Shown piece by piece: positions 8,781-19,341 of a stretch of DNA of 64,000 nucleotides. The translations under genes were made by a program, and so were the position numbers. Each line of letters begins with the position of its first letter. Position 1 is the first letter of the stretch. Source of the stretch: Candidatus Electrothrix gigas (GTDB taxonomy: Bacteria; Desulfobacterota; Desulfobulbia; Desulfobulbales; Desulfobulbaceae). The notes beneath the pieces are model-generated. The model ran no database searches and was not told the origin of the DNA. It saw only the letters and a program-made list of their open reading frames with translations. Location of the stretch: positions 29,006 to 93,005 of the forward strand of contig QYLO01000006.1 of NCBI GenBank assembly GCA_022766165.1, in the 5' to 3' direction.

Positions 8781-9197
8781 TCAGATTGTTGTCCGTTGCG
8801 CAACAGCTAATCGAGCAACAGAGCGCTGTAATGCTGCCTCAGCTCGAATGCGGTCAAGATCATCAGCATGAGCAATATCCCTTGCCAGCCGCTTTTCTGC
8901 CCGTTCTTTTGCCTGTAACGCACGATCTACATCAATATCATGCCCGTACTCGGCAGTTTCCACTAAAAACGTGATTTTATTATTCGACACCTCAGCAAAA
9001 CCGGCGCTGACCATCAGGTACTTTTCCCCTTTATCCTTTTTAAAGATCAAGGTACCTGTTTTAATTGCACTCAAAAGTGGCGCATGATTGGCCAGCACAC
9101 CAAACTCACCATCAACACCGGGCGCAGTGACAATGTCCACATCCTCGCTGACAACCGACCCCTTGGGAGTTACTACTTCAAGATAAATTTGTGCCAT
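8781..9197 (-). CDS. atpC: ATP synthase F1 epsilon subunit
   Basis: At 138 residues this is a normal-length epsilon subunit. The N-terminal beta-sandwich carries the family signature [16 protein letters not shown] (about residues 31-46). A C-terminal two-helix region rich in Ala, Arg and Glu follows. Epsilon links the rotor to F1 and can inhibit ATP hydrolysis. It is the last gene of the F1 operon, 36 bases after the beta subunit start of the next reading unit. About 180 bases with no strong terminator separate it from the U32-like genes downstream. Confidence 0.96.
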   Translation of the reverse strand: MAQIYLEVVTPKGSVVSEDVDIVTAPGVDGEFGVLANHAPLLSAIKTGTLIFKKDKGEKYLMVSAGFAEVSNNKITFLVETAEYGHDIDVDRALQAKERAEKRLARDIAHADDLDRIRAEAALQRSVARLAVAQRTTI

Positions 9198-9233
9198 TAT
9201 TTGTTACCCCTGCCCTGAATTCTCCTGAACAAA

Positions 9234-10700
<1,467 letters not shown>

Positions 10701-10709
10701 TTATTCGTA

Positions 10710-11606
10710 TCAGCCCTTCAGTGCCTCAGCACCACCGACGATATCCATAAGATCGCCGGTAATGGCCGCCTGGCGAGCCTTATTGTACAGTTGCGTTAAC
10801 TCTTTGATAATATCCCCACATGCATTTGTTGCATTATCCATAGCCGCCATTCGAGCTGCATGTTCACCTGCTGCAACCTCAATCATGGCATGATAGACCT
10901 GTACATTGAGATGCAGCGGAAGCAGGCCATCCATAATCTGCTCTGGGTCTGGCTCATAGATATATTCAACAGCAGAACCGGCACCTTTCCCTTTGTTATC
11001 TGTACCCTCTTCTGTACCCTCTTGCTGTTCAGGCGGCTGAATAGGCAGCAAGGTTGTTGCTGTTGCCTGCTGTTTCGCCATAGAGACAAAACGGGCATAG
11101 ACGAGCCGTACCTCATCAGCCTCTCCTAGGAGGAAATTCGTCATGGTACTTTGAGATATCTGTCGGGCATTAAACATCTGAAAGGTACCCATGATGTCCT
11201 TATGCGATTTACGAATTTTCCCAGACCGCTTAAATGCCTGATTTGCCTTGTTACCCACTGTAATCAGGGTTACCTCTTTTCCCTCAGCCTCAAATTGATC
11301 TATCAGTTGCTGTGCCTTTGCAACAATATTGGCGTTAAAACTTCCGCACAGACCTCGATCTGAGGTGATAACAATGAGTTCAACAGAATCTACCTCACGG
11401 ACCTGCATGAGCGGTTGATTATTGCTCACGCCACCAGAGAGGTTGTGCATGGCAGCGGCAAATTTTTCCGCATAAGGCCGAAAGGACTCCATTTTCTCCT
11501 CTGCCCCACGTAACTTTGCCGAAGCCACCATGTGCATGGCCTTGGTAATCTGCGAGGTTTTAGAAACACCTTCTATTTTATTCTTAACATCCTTTAATCC
11601 AGGCAT
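10710..11606 (-). CDS. atpG: ATP synthase F1 gamma subunit
   Basis: The 298-residue central-shaft subunit shows the conserved N-terminus (KIEGVSKTSQITKAMHMVAS), the SDRGLCG segment around residues 83-89 and the C-terminal helix with AAMDNATNA. Both termini form the coiled coil that turns inside the alpha3-beta3 ring. A hydrophilic stretch with EGTEEGT, at about residues 196-202, looks like a small in-frame duplication (TGTACCCTCT repeated on the plus strand near 10998-11019). The gene lies between alpha and beta on the minus strand. Confidence 0.97.
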   Translation of the reverse strand: MPGLKDVKNKIEGVSKTSQITKAMHMVASAKLRGAEEKMESFRPYAEKFAAAMHNLSGGVSNNQPLMQVREVDSVELIVITSDRGLCGSFNANIVAKAQQLIDQFEAEGKEVTLITVGNKANQAFKRSGKIRKSHKDIMGTFQMFNARQISQSTMTNFLLGEADEVRLVYARFVSMAKQQATATTLLPIQPPEQQEGTEEGTDNKGKGAGSAVEYIYEPDPEQIMDGLLPLHLNVQVYHAMIEVAAGEHAARMAAMDNATNACGDIIKELTQLYNKARQAAITGDLMDIVGGAEALKG

Positions 11607-11657
11607 CTGATCAGTTCCTTGCTCTTCAAGTTCAATTCACTCCCTTAACGCAGACCC

Positions 11658-13181
11658 TTAATCCAGACCCTTGGTCGCTTTAAACGCCTCACCAAAAGCA
11701 GTCAGCGTTTTTGTGATTTTTTCATCCAGCGCATCAGAAATCTCTTGTTGTTCCTGCAATTCACTAAAGATTGATGGCTCGTTTGTCTCAATATAGTCAT
11801 ACATATCTTGCTCGTAATCATCAAGGATATCAACTGGGAACTCATCCAGAAAACCCTTGGTACCGGCAAAGATGATAACAACCTGCTTTTCCATGGGCAG
11901 AGGCTGATATTGAGGCTGTTTGAGGATCTCAACGAGCCGTTCACCACGGGTCAACTGGGCCTGAGTGGCTGCATCTAAATCCGAACCAAAGCCGGCAAAG
12001 GCTGCCAACTCGCGATACTGAGCCAAGTCAAGGCGCAGCGTACCAGCGACCTGCTTCATAGCCTTTACCTGCGCTGCACCACCAACACGGGAAACAGAAA
12101 TACCGACGTTGATGGCCGGACGAACCCCTGCAAAGAAGAGACTCGGCTCTAAAAAGACCTGACCGTCAGTAATAGAGATAACATTGGTCGGGATAAAGGC
12201 GGAAACATCACCTGCTTGGGTTTCAATAATGGGCAAGGCTGTCATGGAACCGGAACCCAGCTTGTCGCTGACCTTGGCTGAACGCTCCAGTAAACGGGAG
12301 TGGTTAAAGAAGATATCCCCAGGATATGCCTCACGTCCTGGCGGACGACGGAGCAGTAGGGACAGCTCACGATAGGCGACTGCCTGCTTGGAAAGATCAT
12401 CATATATAATCAGAGCATGCTGACCGCTGTCGCGCCAGTACTCGGCCATTGCGCAGCCGACCATGGCAGAGACGTACTGCATGGGCGCAGGATCGGAAGC
12501 ACAGGCCGCAACCACAGTGGTGTACTTCATAGCACCGTGCTTTCGCAAAGCCTCGACCACCAGAGCAACCGTGGATTTTTTCTGACCCGTGGCAACGTAC
12601 ACGCAATGCACATCGGTATTTTTCTGGGCAATGATGGCATCAACGCAGAGAGCGGTTTTGCCGATCTGGCGATCACCAATAATCAGCTCACGCTGTCCGC
12701 GGCCCACCGGGGTCATGGCATCAACCGCCTTATAGCCGGTGTAGCAGGGTTCATGCACTCCCTTACGGGCAATAACACCAGGAGCCATCACCTCCATCTT
12801 CCGGGTTTCTTTTGCATCAATTGGCCCCTTTCCATCAATGGGCAGGCCGATACCGTCAACAACCCGTCCTTCCAGTTCTGGCCCCACAGGAACCTCGGCA
12901 ATTTTTCCGGTTCGTTTAACAATGTCACCTTCTTTAATATGACGGACATCACCCATGACCGCAACACCAACATTATCCTCTTCCAGGTTCAATGCGAGTC
13001 CCATGATATTGCCTGGAAACTCCAGCAGCTCCATGGCCTGACAGTTCTCCACACCGTAGACACGGGCGATACCATCACCGACCGAAAGGACTGTTCCGGT
13101 TTCTTTCAAATCAATATCGCTGGCATAACCGGCAATCTGATCCTTTATGATCCGACTGATTTCTGAGGCTTTGATCTGCAT
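11658..13181 (-). CDS. atpA: ATP synthase F1 alpha subunit
   Basis: The 507-residue non-catalytic nucleotide-binding subunit of F1. The P-loop GDRQIGKT is at residues 169-176. The signature around the hexamer arginine, in the segment with [14 protein letters not shown], is present (about 363-376). The length is typical. The GGGGAG ribosome-binding sequence is several bases upstream of the ATG. The stop is separated from gamma by about 50 bases and the start is four bases from the end of delta, so the unit is co-transcribed. Confidence 0.98.
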   Translation of the reverse strand: MQIKASEISRIIKDQIAGYASDIDLKETGTVLSVGDGIARVYGVENCQAMELLEFPGNIMGLALNLEEDNVGVAVMGDVRHIKEGDIVKRTGKIAEVPVGPELEGRVVDGIGLPIDGKGPIDAKETRKMEVMAPGVIARKGVHEPCYTGYKAVDAMTPVGRGQRELIIGDRQIGKTALCVDAIIAQKNTDVHCVYVATGQKKSTVALVVEALRKHGAMKYTTVVAACASDPAPMQYVSAMVGCAMAEYWRDSGQHALIIYDDLSKQAVAYRELSLLLRRPPGREAYPGDIFFNHSRLLERSAKVSDKLGSGSMTALPIIETQAGDVSAFIPTNVISITDGQVFLEPSLFFAGVRPAINVGISVSRVGGAAQVKAMKQVAGTLRLDLAQYRELAAFAGFGSDLDAATQAQLTRGERLVEILKQPQYQPLPMEKQVVIIFAGTKGFLDEFPVDILDDYEQDMYDYIETNEPSIFSELQEQQEISDALDEKITKTLTAFGEAFKATKGLD

Positions 13182-13185
13182 CTGA

Positions 13186-13734
13186 CTATTCTCTCCCCTT
13201 GATAGATTCTTTTAATCCATTAAGTTGTGTTCTAATACTTCCGTCCAACACCAGATCTCCGACTCTAGCGATCATACCACCGATAAGCGAGGGGTCAACC
13301 TGTGTTTCAAGAATTACCTTGTTACCTGTAATGTCTTCCAGCTTTGCTTGGATTTTACCAAGCAGTACATCATCAAGCTCTATTGCTGACGTGACACGCC
13401 CATGACTGATATTTTTTTCAAGATCAAGCATGCCACGAACTTCTGCTGCCACCTCCCGTAATACATCAATCCGTTTCCGCTCCACTAAGAGGTTAAGAAA
13501 GGCGATCATAAGGGCGTCCGCCCCTGCGGCTTCCGCAATCGCAGTCATCACCTTATGTCTGGCTTCAAGTGGATACAGCGGGTTAATAAGGGTTTCAGCA
13601 ACCTCAAGTTCGGGATCATCAAAAAGATCAGCAAGAGTACTCAGTGTCTCTGCATAGCTGTCAACAGTCCCGTTTTCCTGGCCAAGCCGAAAAATCGCTC
13701 TGGCATATCGTTTTGCTACAACTGTCTGTTTCAC
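13186..13734 (-). CDS. atpH: ATP synthase F1 delta subunit
   Basis: This 182-residue protein ([14 protein letters not shown] at the start) is the OSCP/delta subunit that ties F1 to the peripheral stalk. The C-terminal segment [18 protein letters not shown] is the family signature. The start codon is GTG and overlaps the stop of the b subunit by four bases (GTGA), which suggests translational coupling. The usual alternative start codon and normal length give no sign of truncation. Confidence 0.96.
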   Translation of the reverse strand: MKQTVVAKRYARAIFRLGQENGTVDSYAETLSTLADLFDDPELEVAETLINPLYPLEARHKVMTAIAEAAGADALMIAFLNLLVERKRIDVLREVAAEVRGMLDLEKNISHGRVTSAIELDDVLLGKIQAKLEDITGNKVILETQVDPSLIGGMIARVGDLVLDGSIRTQLNGLKESIKGRE

Positions 13735-14465
13735 TGTACTGCACCCACACGTTCAAGATACTGTTCAGTGATCGCCACCTGATCTTCTTTCGTCAGGTTC
13801 TTCACGATCAACTCCTCAGCCATGATAACTGCCTGCTCTGCAATTTCTGTTTGCAAGGAACTCTTTGCCTGGGCAAGCGTTTCCTGAACAGAAACCTCAG
13901 CCTGACGTTGTATTTCCTTTGCAGCGGTCTCGGCCTCAGCAAGAATTCTGGTTTTTTCCTTTTCAGCCATTGCCTTGGCCTTGTTCACGAGTTTTGTCAG
14001 CTCGTCTTCCATTCCGGCTAAACGCACCTCAAAGGCTTTATATGTCTGCTCGGCCTCATCACGTCTTGCCTGCATGGCTTCTAACTCATCCTTAATCTCC
14101 TGTCGTCTGCCACCTAAACTCGTTGCAATGGGTTTGGCAAGAAATTTAACCAAAATAAAGATAAGGACTGCAAAGTTCAAGATCCGCCAGAAAAGGTCTT
14201 TCAGTTTTGCTGCTGTCAACATCGGTGCATGATGTTCTGCATGCCCTGAATTTGTCCCAACATGTTCAACAGCATCTTCCGCAACATGCCCTCTGGCCTG
14301 CTGTTGCTCCTGCATAACTTCCTGCGTAACAGCATGCTCCTCGCCATGTTCACCCGCAAAACACGGCGCAAGCATTCCTCCGCATACGCCAACAACGAAC
14401 AGCATTGTAACGACTTTAATGATTGCAATGATTGGAATATTTTTTTTCATTGTTCGAGCTTTCAT
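13731..14465 (-). CDS. atpF: ATP synthase F0 b subunit with N-terminal extension
   Basis: The 244-residue protein has the b-subunit layout: a membrane segment (about residues 93-113, FWRILNFAVLIFILVKF) followed by a long charged coiled coil. It is longer than the usual 160 or so residues because of an N-terminal addition: a signal-peptide-like hydrophobic stretch (about 8-37) and a His- and Glu-rich segment (about 38-80). This extended form is typical of one b copy in operons with a second b'-type gene. It overlaps both neighbours by four bases (ATGA upstream, GTGA downstream). Confidence 0.93.
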   Translation of the reverse strand: MKARTMKKNIPIIAIIKVVTMLFVVGVCGGMLAPCFAGEHGEEHAVTQEVMQEQQQARGHVAEDAVEHVGTNSGHAEHHAPMLTAAKLKDLFWRILNFAVLIFILVKFLAKPIATSLGGRRQEIKDELEAMQARRDEAEQTYKAFEVRLAGMEDELTKLVNKAKAMAEKEKTRILAEAETAAKEIQRQAEVSVQETLAQAKSSLQTEIAEQAVIMAEELIVKNLTKEDQVAITEQYLERVGAVQ

Positions 14466-14908
14466 GCTAAACTCCTTCCCAATATTTTCGTGGCCATCTC
14501 CTGAGCAAAGACTTCCGTGCTGTCCAGTAATTTTTCCCGAGTTTCCTTCAACTCGGCATGAACTTGGGCTACCTGCTTTTCTTTTTTTTGTTCTGCTTCG
14601 GCACGAACTTTTGCCAGTTGTGCTGCGCCAGCTCGTGCTGCCTCATTTTTGGCCTTATCTAATGCTTCCTTAGCCTGCGCTGATGCCTCTCGCATCTTTT
14701 TATCCACAGTGGCCTGACGATCTTTGGCGTTTCGCTCGTATTTTTCAATATCATCGCTCAGAGTATCTAGCTCATCCTGCCGTTTCTCCATAATCTCAAT
14801 AACGGGCTTATACAAAACCTTATTCAGAATAAACATTAACGCAATCATATTAATGATGTGAATGAGCACCGTGATATCAATTGAAATCATATAACCACTC
14901 CCCGACAA
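14462..14908 (-). CDS. ATP synthase F0 b'-type subunit
   Basis: The first gene of the operon encodes a 148-residue peripheral-stalk subunit. One N-terminal membrane segment (about residues 8-28) is followed by a charged coiled coil rich in Lys, Glu and Ala. With the longer b subunit it would form a heterodimeric stalk. Genes for the a and c subunits are not next to it; in many Desulfobacterota they form a separate operon. A candidate promoter lies about 60 bases upstream. I leave the symbol empty because naming of this subunit varies. Confidence 0.9.
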   Translation of the reverse strand: MSGSGYMISIDITVLIHIINMIALMFILNKVLYKPVIEIMEKRQDELDTLSDDIEKYERNAKDRQATVDKKMREASAQAKEALDKAKNEAARAGAAQLAKVRAEAEQKKEKQVAQVHAELKETREKLLDSTEVFAQEMATKILGRSLA

Positions 14909-14967
14909 CTCTTGAAAAGAATTTTTTATTTTAACAAAATTGAAAACAAATTGAAGTAAGGATAAGA

Positions 14968-14996
14968 GCTTTACAAAAATTACATTATTTTGTCAA
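14968..14996 (-). promoter_or_regulatory. Candidate sigma-70 promoter for the ATP synthase operon
   Basis: On the minus strand a perfect TTGACA (14991-14996) is followed after 17 bases by TAAAGC (14968-14973). The -10 match is weak. The spacing and the position some 60 bases before the b' start are right. Confidence 0.35.
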
Positions 14997-15184
14997 ATAT
15001 TTTTTCTTCCCCCCTTTTTCCCTATCTCAAGTACATTGATGACAAGAAACCAATATCATTACTTAGAAAATCAGTTTTTTACTTTTTGCGGTATATAGTG
15101 AGACTTTTCCTGACAAATTTGTACTTCTTTAAGAAGTTCATACGGAGCAACACAGCAACACCTTTTAAAATGGTTTCAATCCAA

Positions 15185-15217
15185 GGCGGTTGACGAAAAA
15201 AACGTATATCAACCGCC
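15185..15217 (-). terminator. Inverted repeat after the SLOG-like gene, possible terminator
   Basis: GGCGGTTGA and TCAACCGCC form a perfect 9-bp stem around a 15-base loop, 15 bases past the stop codon of the gene at 15232. No U-tract follows on the minus strand, so termination is uncertain. Confidence 0.35.
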
Positions 15218-15231
15218 CATCGGCACGCAGC

Positions 15232-15783
15232 TTACTCTCCAAAACTATCCGCATACAGTTGTTCAATCGCCTCTTTCCCCTCATCGCTCAGATACCGGGT
15301 GCCAGAACCCACGTAGGTATCAAAGGCAATCTTGGGTTTATCCTCTGCCTGCCAACTGTCATCCTTCCAACCAAACCACCCTTGGCGATTCTGATCATAC
15401 ACATGAAGAGGACGGTTAAAGAGCTTGGCAAGCTCGACAGCCCAACCTGTTCCACCCTTAACTGAGTTGTCATCAAGAATGGTCCCAACCACAAATACCT
15501 GATGTCCCTTATTAACCATGTGAAAGATAGCCTGCAACACCCGACGAATTTTTTCAGTCTCATAATAGGTACGGTTCATCATTCTGGAGGCAATTTCCAT
15601 ACTGATGTCACCGCGTTGCAGTTCTTCCTCACTCAGGGAAACCGCATTGCGGTCTCGGTTGAGGCGATGTCCCTCAAAGGTGAAGATGACCTCTTCAACA
15701 TTGTATTTTTCCGCCAGTTCGCCAAACAGGGTCTCAGCACCTTTGAGTCCGCCATGATAGAGTGTACACTCTTCTGCCTTCAT
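15232..15783 (-). CDS. SLOG/LOG-like Rossmannoid nucleotide-binding protein
   Basis: I recognise only the fold type of this 183-residue protein. A central hydrophobic strand (VFVVGTILDDN, about residues 96-106) leads into a glycine-rich turn GGTGWAVELAK and then PLHVYDQ, the layout of SLOG/LOG-like domains that bind nucleotides or nucleotide-derived ligands. The C-terminal VGSGTRYLSDEGKEAI segment is also like that group. There is no signal peptide or membrane segment. It stands alone between cmoB and the ATP synthase operon, both on the same strand, and context gives no function. Confidence 0.5.
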   Translation of the reverse strand: MKAEECTLYHGGLKGAETLFGELAEKYNVEEVIFTFEGHRLNRDRNAVSLSEEELQRGDISMEIASRMMNRTYYETEKIRRVLQAIFHMVNKGHQVFVVGTILDDNSVKGGTGWAVELAKLFNRPLHVYDQNRQGWFGWKDDSWQAEDKPKIAFDTYVGSGTRYLSDEGKEAIEQLYADSFGE

Positions 15784-15858
15784 GATATCTTACCTTAGTT
15801 TGAATTATCCTTGTATAGAGAACCACCTATAATAATTATAGTAATAGTAACTCTGATT

Positions 15859-16878
15859 TTATTTCTTTTCTGCCCGAAAAAAGACCCGTAACGGAGCAGG
15901 GTAGCCCTCTATTGTAAACTCAGGGTTCTGCTTGTCAATAAAATCCTGATAGGATTCAAAAATCATCCAGTCGGTTTTTCGCTGTTCAACGCTGCTCATG
16001 GGATGCGAACAAAAACATCGAATATGAATAAAACCAGCCCGTTGTAACCAGTTATGTAGACAGGATACTGTGGGAACAAACCAGGTTCCAGGCACCTTGG
16101 CATAGGTTTTTTCCGGGAACAGGGCCACAGACTCCTCTCCGGGAATGGCTTGGGACTCCAGCAGCAGGCAGCCACCCGGTTTCAGGGCTGCAAGGAGTTC
16201 TCGCAGCGCATCAAGAGGCGAGGGGCGATGATAGAGAATGCCCAGGCAGAAGATCACATCAAAGCAGGTTGGGAACAGGGGCAGGTGTTCTATGCCCAGC
16301 AGGTCAACGCAGAGATTGTCCAACCCGGCAAAGTTGTTCAGTGCCTTGAAGGTGTAATAATGATGGACATAAGGCTCAAATCCCAGCACAAATTTGGGCG
16401 AATGGCCAGCCATGCCAGCCATACGGAACATGTAATAGCCATTATTGCAGCCGATATCCGCCACCAGCTTGTCCTTGAGATCCGGCATCTCCGGCAGCAG
16501 TCGATTCCATTTACGCCAGCTTTGCCACTCCGCATCAACGTTGATATCAAAGATGGAAAACGGGCCTTTGCGCCAGGGCATAAAATTTTTCAGGAGGTGC
16601 AGAACCTGCGCATGTTCCTCTTTCTTCAGATCTGCCTGCCTGCCAATCCGTACCGAATCCTGATCCAGATCAAGGGAGGAGGCCCGGAGATGAGCAACAG
16701 CCTCTATCGGCTCACGATAGCGGAGAAAGCCCTTTTTGGGCTGATTGACCCAACTCTGTTTTTCCGTATACACCTGTTGCACCTCCTCCTGTAGGGCGGT
16801 TGGGAAAAATTGCAGATATAAGGGGGGGCTTTGGGATTTTTGAGTTCTGTGGGACTTTTTGTTCTGCCTGTTCTTCAT
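15859..16878 (-). CDS. cmoB: tRNA U34 carboxymethyltransferase CmoB
   Basis: CmoB transfers a carboxymethyl group from carboxy-SAM to 5-hydroxyuridine at the tRNA wobble position, giving cmo5U. The 339-residue protein shows the family order: an N-terminal domain ending in MPWRKGPFSIFDINVDAEW, then a Rossmann methyltransferase domain whose SAM loop reads ADIGCNNGYYMFRM (about residues 139-152), then the conserved FCLGILYHRPSPLDAL. CmoA, which makes carboxy-SAM, is not in the window. The hydroxyuridine substrate can be made by U32-family TrhP or by TrhO, and the gene is not close to the U32-like pair. Confidence 0.92.
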   Translation of the reverse strand: MKNRQNKKSHRTQKSQSPPLYLQFFPTALQEEVQQVYTEKQSWVNQPKKGFLRYREPIEAVAHLRASSLDLDQDSVRIGRQADLKKEEHAQVLHLLKNFMPWRKGPFSIFDINVDAEWQSWRKWNRLLPEMPDLKDKLVADIGCNNGYYMFRMAGMAGHSPKFVLGFEPYVHHYYTFKALNNFAGLDNLCVDLLGIEHLPLFPTCFDVIFCLGILYHRPSPLDALRELLAALKPGGCLLLESQAIPGEESVALFPEKTYAKVPGTWFVPTVSCLHNWLQRAGFIHIRCFCSHPMSSVEQRKTDWMIFESYQDFIDKQNPEFTIEGYPAPLRVFFRAEKK

Positions 16879-17004
16879 GCGCTGTGTTTTATGTGGTTTA
16901 CGTGGTTTACGTAGATTCTCTTTTGATTTTTTTTATTCCTTGACATATTCCTGTTGCCAAGTAAACAGAAAAGAGAGCTGTTTTTTGTTTATTCGTCCTT
17001 TTCT

Positions 17005-17585
17005 AAGGTTAAAACCCCCGCCTTCAGGCGGGTAGCTTTCAGCTAGCAGTTGTTTTATACTGTCCGGTATGGAATACAGAACCGGAAGTCATACCAAGTA
17101 TAAAATAGAGTATCATTTTGTTTGGGTTACGAAGTATCGCTATCCTATTCTTCGTGGAGACCTTGCAGAACGTGTGCGTGATCTTGTTCGCCAAACATGT
17201 GAATATTTCGAGATTCAAATTTTGCGTGGTGTCGTCAGTCAAGACCATGTGCATATTTTGGTTTCAGCTCCACCAAGTATATCTCCTTCCGATATTATGA
17301 GGAGAGTAAAAGGGCGTACCTCCAGGAAGATATTTGAGGAGTTTCCCCATGTAAGAAGACGCTACTGGGGCCGTCATTTTTGGGCACGAGGCTATTTTTG
17401 TGTAACCGCCGGTGAGCTAACCCGTGCAATGATTGATGAATATCTTTCACATCACTTTGAAAGGAATCCGAACGATGGATTTGAAGTTGAACGGTAGTTC
17501 CAACAACCGGCTGCGAAGCCTGCCGGTACACTGGACTTTCAGTCCGTTTTATAAACCCACCGACTTTAGTCGGTGAGTCATTTAG
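17005..17585 (+). mobile_element. IS200/IS605-family insertion sequence
   Basis: A single tnpA is bordered by subterminal hairpins and has no terminal inverted repeats, as in IS200-type elements. The left hairpin is CCCGCC/GGCGGG (17017-17032). The right end has CACCGACT/AGTCGGTG (17558-17575) and a smaller stem at about 17532-17545. Exact cleavage points cannot be fixed by eye, so the limits are approximate. The element appears intact. It lies between cmoB and the exporter permease gene. Confidence 0.85.
17069..17497 (+). CDS. tnpA: IS200/IS605 transposase TnpA
   Basis: The 142-residue protein is a Y1 HUH transposase of normal length. The HUH motif is HVH in SQDHVHILVS (about residues 57-66), and the catalytic tyrosine is expected in the helix with DEYLSHHFE (about 123-131). 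These enzymes excise and insert single-stranded DNA at hairpin ends. The reading frame is uninterrupted, so the element may be active. No tnpB accompanies it. Confidence 0.93.
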   Translation: MEYRTGSHTKYKIEYHFVWVTKYRYPILRGDLAERVRDLVRQTCEYFEIQILRGVVSQDHVHILVSAPPSISPSDIMRRVKGRTSRKIFEEFPHVRRRYWGRHFWARGYFCVTAGELTRAMIDEYLSHHFERNPNDGFEVER

Positions 17586-17631
17586 TCGTTCATTCAGGTC
17601 TCTTAAAGATTTAAAGATTAAAGAGGAAAAA

Positions 17632-19272
17632 ATGCTCCTTCTCCAACCGTTTTTTCACAGTATTCGTAATCGGTTCTTCCGAGGTCGCTTGGTATTGCGT
17701 ACCGTGGCCATTCTTGCCTTTGGGGCTGTGCTGTTCATTGGCTTGTACTTTGTTAGTCTCCGTTTTATTAGCTATTTCCACAGTCAAAACGAGCTGGGCA
17801 TTATCCTGAGCCTGAAGATTTTTCAGATGGCCTGGATGATTATGTTTGCCATGCTCCTCTTTTCTTCAATGGTCTCGGCTGTCTCCTCCCTCTACCTCTC
17901 CTTGGACAACGAAATTCTTTACAGTGCGCCTATCCATGAACAGCAGCTCTTTGGTATGCGTTTTATCACCTCGTTTCTCTATACATCCTGGATGATGGTT
18001 ATCTTTTCCCTGCCTATCTTTGGAGCTTATGGAACCATCTTTCATGCTGATGTCTTTTACTATCCGCTGCTCTTTCTCTCTATCCTGAGTACGGCCCTGA
18101 CAGCGAATGCAATTGGGCTGGCCGCAACAGTCCTGCTGGTCAGGCTTTTTCCAGCCAAGCAGACCAAGGATATTGCAGTCTACCTGTCCATGCTCTTTGG
18201 TATTCTGCTCTACTTGGTTATTCGGCTCATGCGTCCAGAAGACATGGCAGATCCAGAACGCTTCCCAGATTTTATTGAGTATCTTTCCAGTATGCAGACT
18301 CCGGCCCTGTCCCTGTTGCCACCGGCTTGGGCCAACCAACTCCTCAACGGTTATCTTCAGGACCGGTTGATTGACTGGACAGCAGTAGGTTTACTGCTCC
18401 TGACCCCGATTGTCTTGTACTGGGGTGGGGAATGGCTGATGGGGCGTTTTTTTGCAGGCGGTTTCAGCAAGGCGCAGGAATCCTTTGGTGGCTATCATAC
18501 CTTTACTCAAAAAAAATATCATCCCTCGCCGTTGCTCCGCATCTTTCATAAGGAGGCCAAGCTCTTTCTCCGTGACTCTTCGGAATGGTCACAGCTTTTT
18601 CTGGTAGGTGCCTTGGTTGTGGTGTACCTGTATAATTTTAAGGCCCTGCCCCTTGATCAAACCTTTCTCTCAGCAGATAAGGTCGCCAATATGATTGCCT
18701 TTGCCAATATCGGGGCAGCAGGTTTTGTGGCAACTTCGCTGGCAACCCGCTTTGTTTATCCCTCTATCGGAGCCGAAGGTATGGCCTTTGCCATGATCCG
18801 TTCTTCGCCCCTGACCTTGCAACGATATCTGAGCTGTAAATACCTCTTTTATTGCATTCCCTTTACAGTGGTTGTGCTTTTTTTGATCATCACCTCCAAC
18901 TATCTGCTCCAGATCAACGGGCCGATGTGGTGGGTTTCCATTGCCATGAGTCTGATCATCACCTGGGGAGCCTTGGCTCAAGCCCTAGGATTCGGGGCCA
19001 TGTATGCTGATTTCAAGATCGAAAGCCGGGCCGCAGTGCAGGGAAGCTTTGGAGCTATTCTTTTTCTTTTCAGTGGTTTGGCTATGCAGCTTCTGGTTCT
19101 TGTGCTGGGTTTTATGGGAAATTTTCGTCTGATGAAGGGCTGGTTGCTCTGGAATAAGATTGATAGCCAGGGCGTGTTGCTCTCCTGCTTGACCATTGCA
19201 GGAGTAGCGGTTTTGACCCTGCTCTTTTCGCTCTGGTGTGTACGCAGGGGGATCAAGACGTTGGAGGGATAA
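17632..19272 (+). CDS. Putative ABC exporter permease
   Basis: The 546-residue protein has about twelve hydrophobic segments in two clusters split by a hydrophilic region (about residues 275-320), the layout of the putative ABC-exporter membrane family. The cytoplasmic HKEAKLFLRD segment in the middle and the SSPLTLQRYLSCKYLF segment later fit this group. An ATPase partner would normally be next to it, but none is here: upstream is an IS200 element and then cmoB on the other strand. The gene may have been separated from its ATPase by rearrangement, or the partner is encoded elsewhere. The substrate is unknown. Confidence 0.65.
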   Translation: MLLLQPFFHSIRNRFFRGRLVLRTVAILAFGAVLFIGLYFVSLRFISYFHSQNELGIILSLKIFQMAWMIMFAMLLFSSMVSAVSSLYLSLDNEILYSAPIHEQQLFGMRFITSFLYTSWMMVIFSLPIFGAYGTIFHADVFYYPLLFLSILSTALTANAIGLAATVLLVRLFPAKQTKDIAVYLSMLFGILLYLVIRLMRPEDMADPERFPDFIEYLSSMQTPALSLLPPAWANQLLNGYLQDRLIDWTAVGLLLLTPIVLYWGGEWLMGRFFAGGFSKAQESFGGYHTFTQKKYHPSPLLRIFHKEAKLFLRDSSEWSQLFLVGALVVVYLYNFKALPLDQTFLSADKVANMIAFANIGAAGFVATSLATRFVYPSIGAEGMAFAMIRSSPLTLQRYLSCKYLFYCIPFTVVVLFLIITSNYLLQINGPMWWVSIAMSLIITWGALAQALGFGAMYADFKIESRAAVQGSFGAILFLFSGLAMQLLVLVLGFMGNFRLMKGWLLWNKIDSQGVLLSCLTIAGVAVLTLLFSLWCVRRGIKTLEG

Positions 19273-19275
19273 AAT

Positions 19276-19322
19276 TTTGGTGTTGATCACCAAATCATCA
19301 AGGGCGATCACAAGGATCGCCC
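19276..19322. terminator. Two hairpins in the convergent permease/waaF gap
   Basis: TTTGGTG/CACCAAA (19276-19294) and GGGCGATC/GATCGCCC (19302-19322) form two adjacent stems between two convergent genes. They lack a long U-tract, but their place suits transcription stops for both strands. The second stem resembles a dispersed palindromic repeat. Confidence 0.5.
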
Positions 19323-19341
19323 CTACAATAACAGTGACCTG

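Larger units (their letters stand above)
14909..15231. other. AT-rich intergenic region upstream of the ATP synthase operon
   Basis: No gene is visible here. It holds the candidate operon promoter (14968-14996) and, at its far end, an inverted repeat after the SLOG-like gene (15185-15217). Long A/T runs make up most of the remainder. Confidence 0.5.

Noticed and set aside
12417..13166. Plus-strand frame of 249 codons opposite atpA
   Set aside because: The minus strand encodes a complete alpha subunit with all motifs; the plus frame has no recognisable sequence.
16150..16794. Plus-strand frame of 214 codons opposite cmoB
   Set aside because: It overlaps the clear CmoB reading frame and has no known domain.
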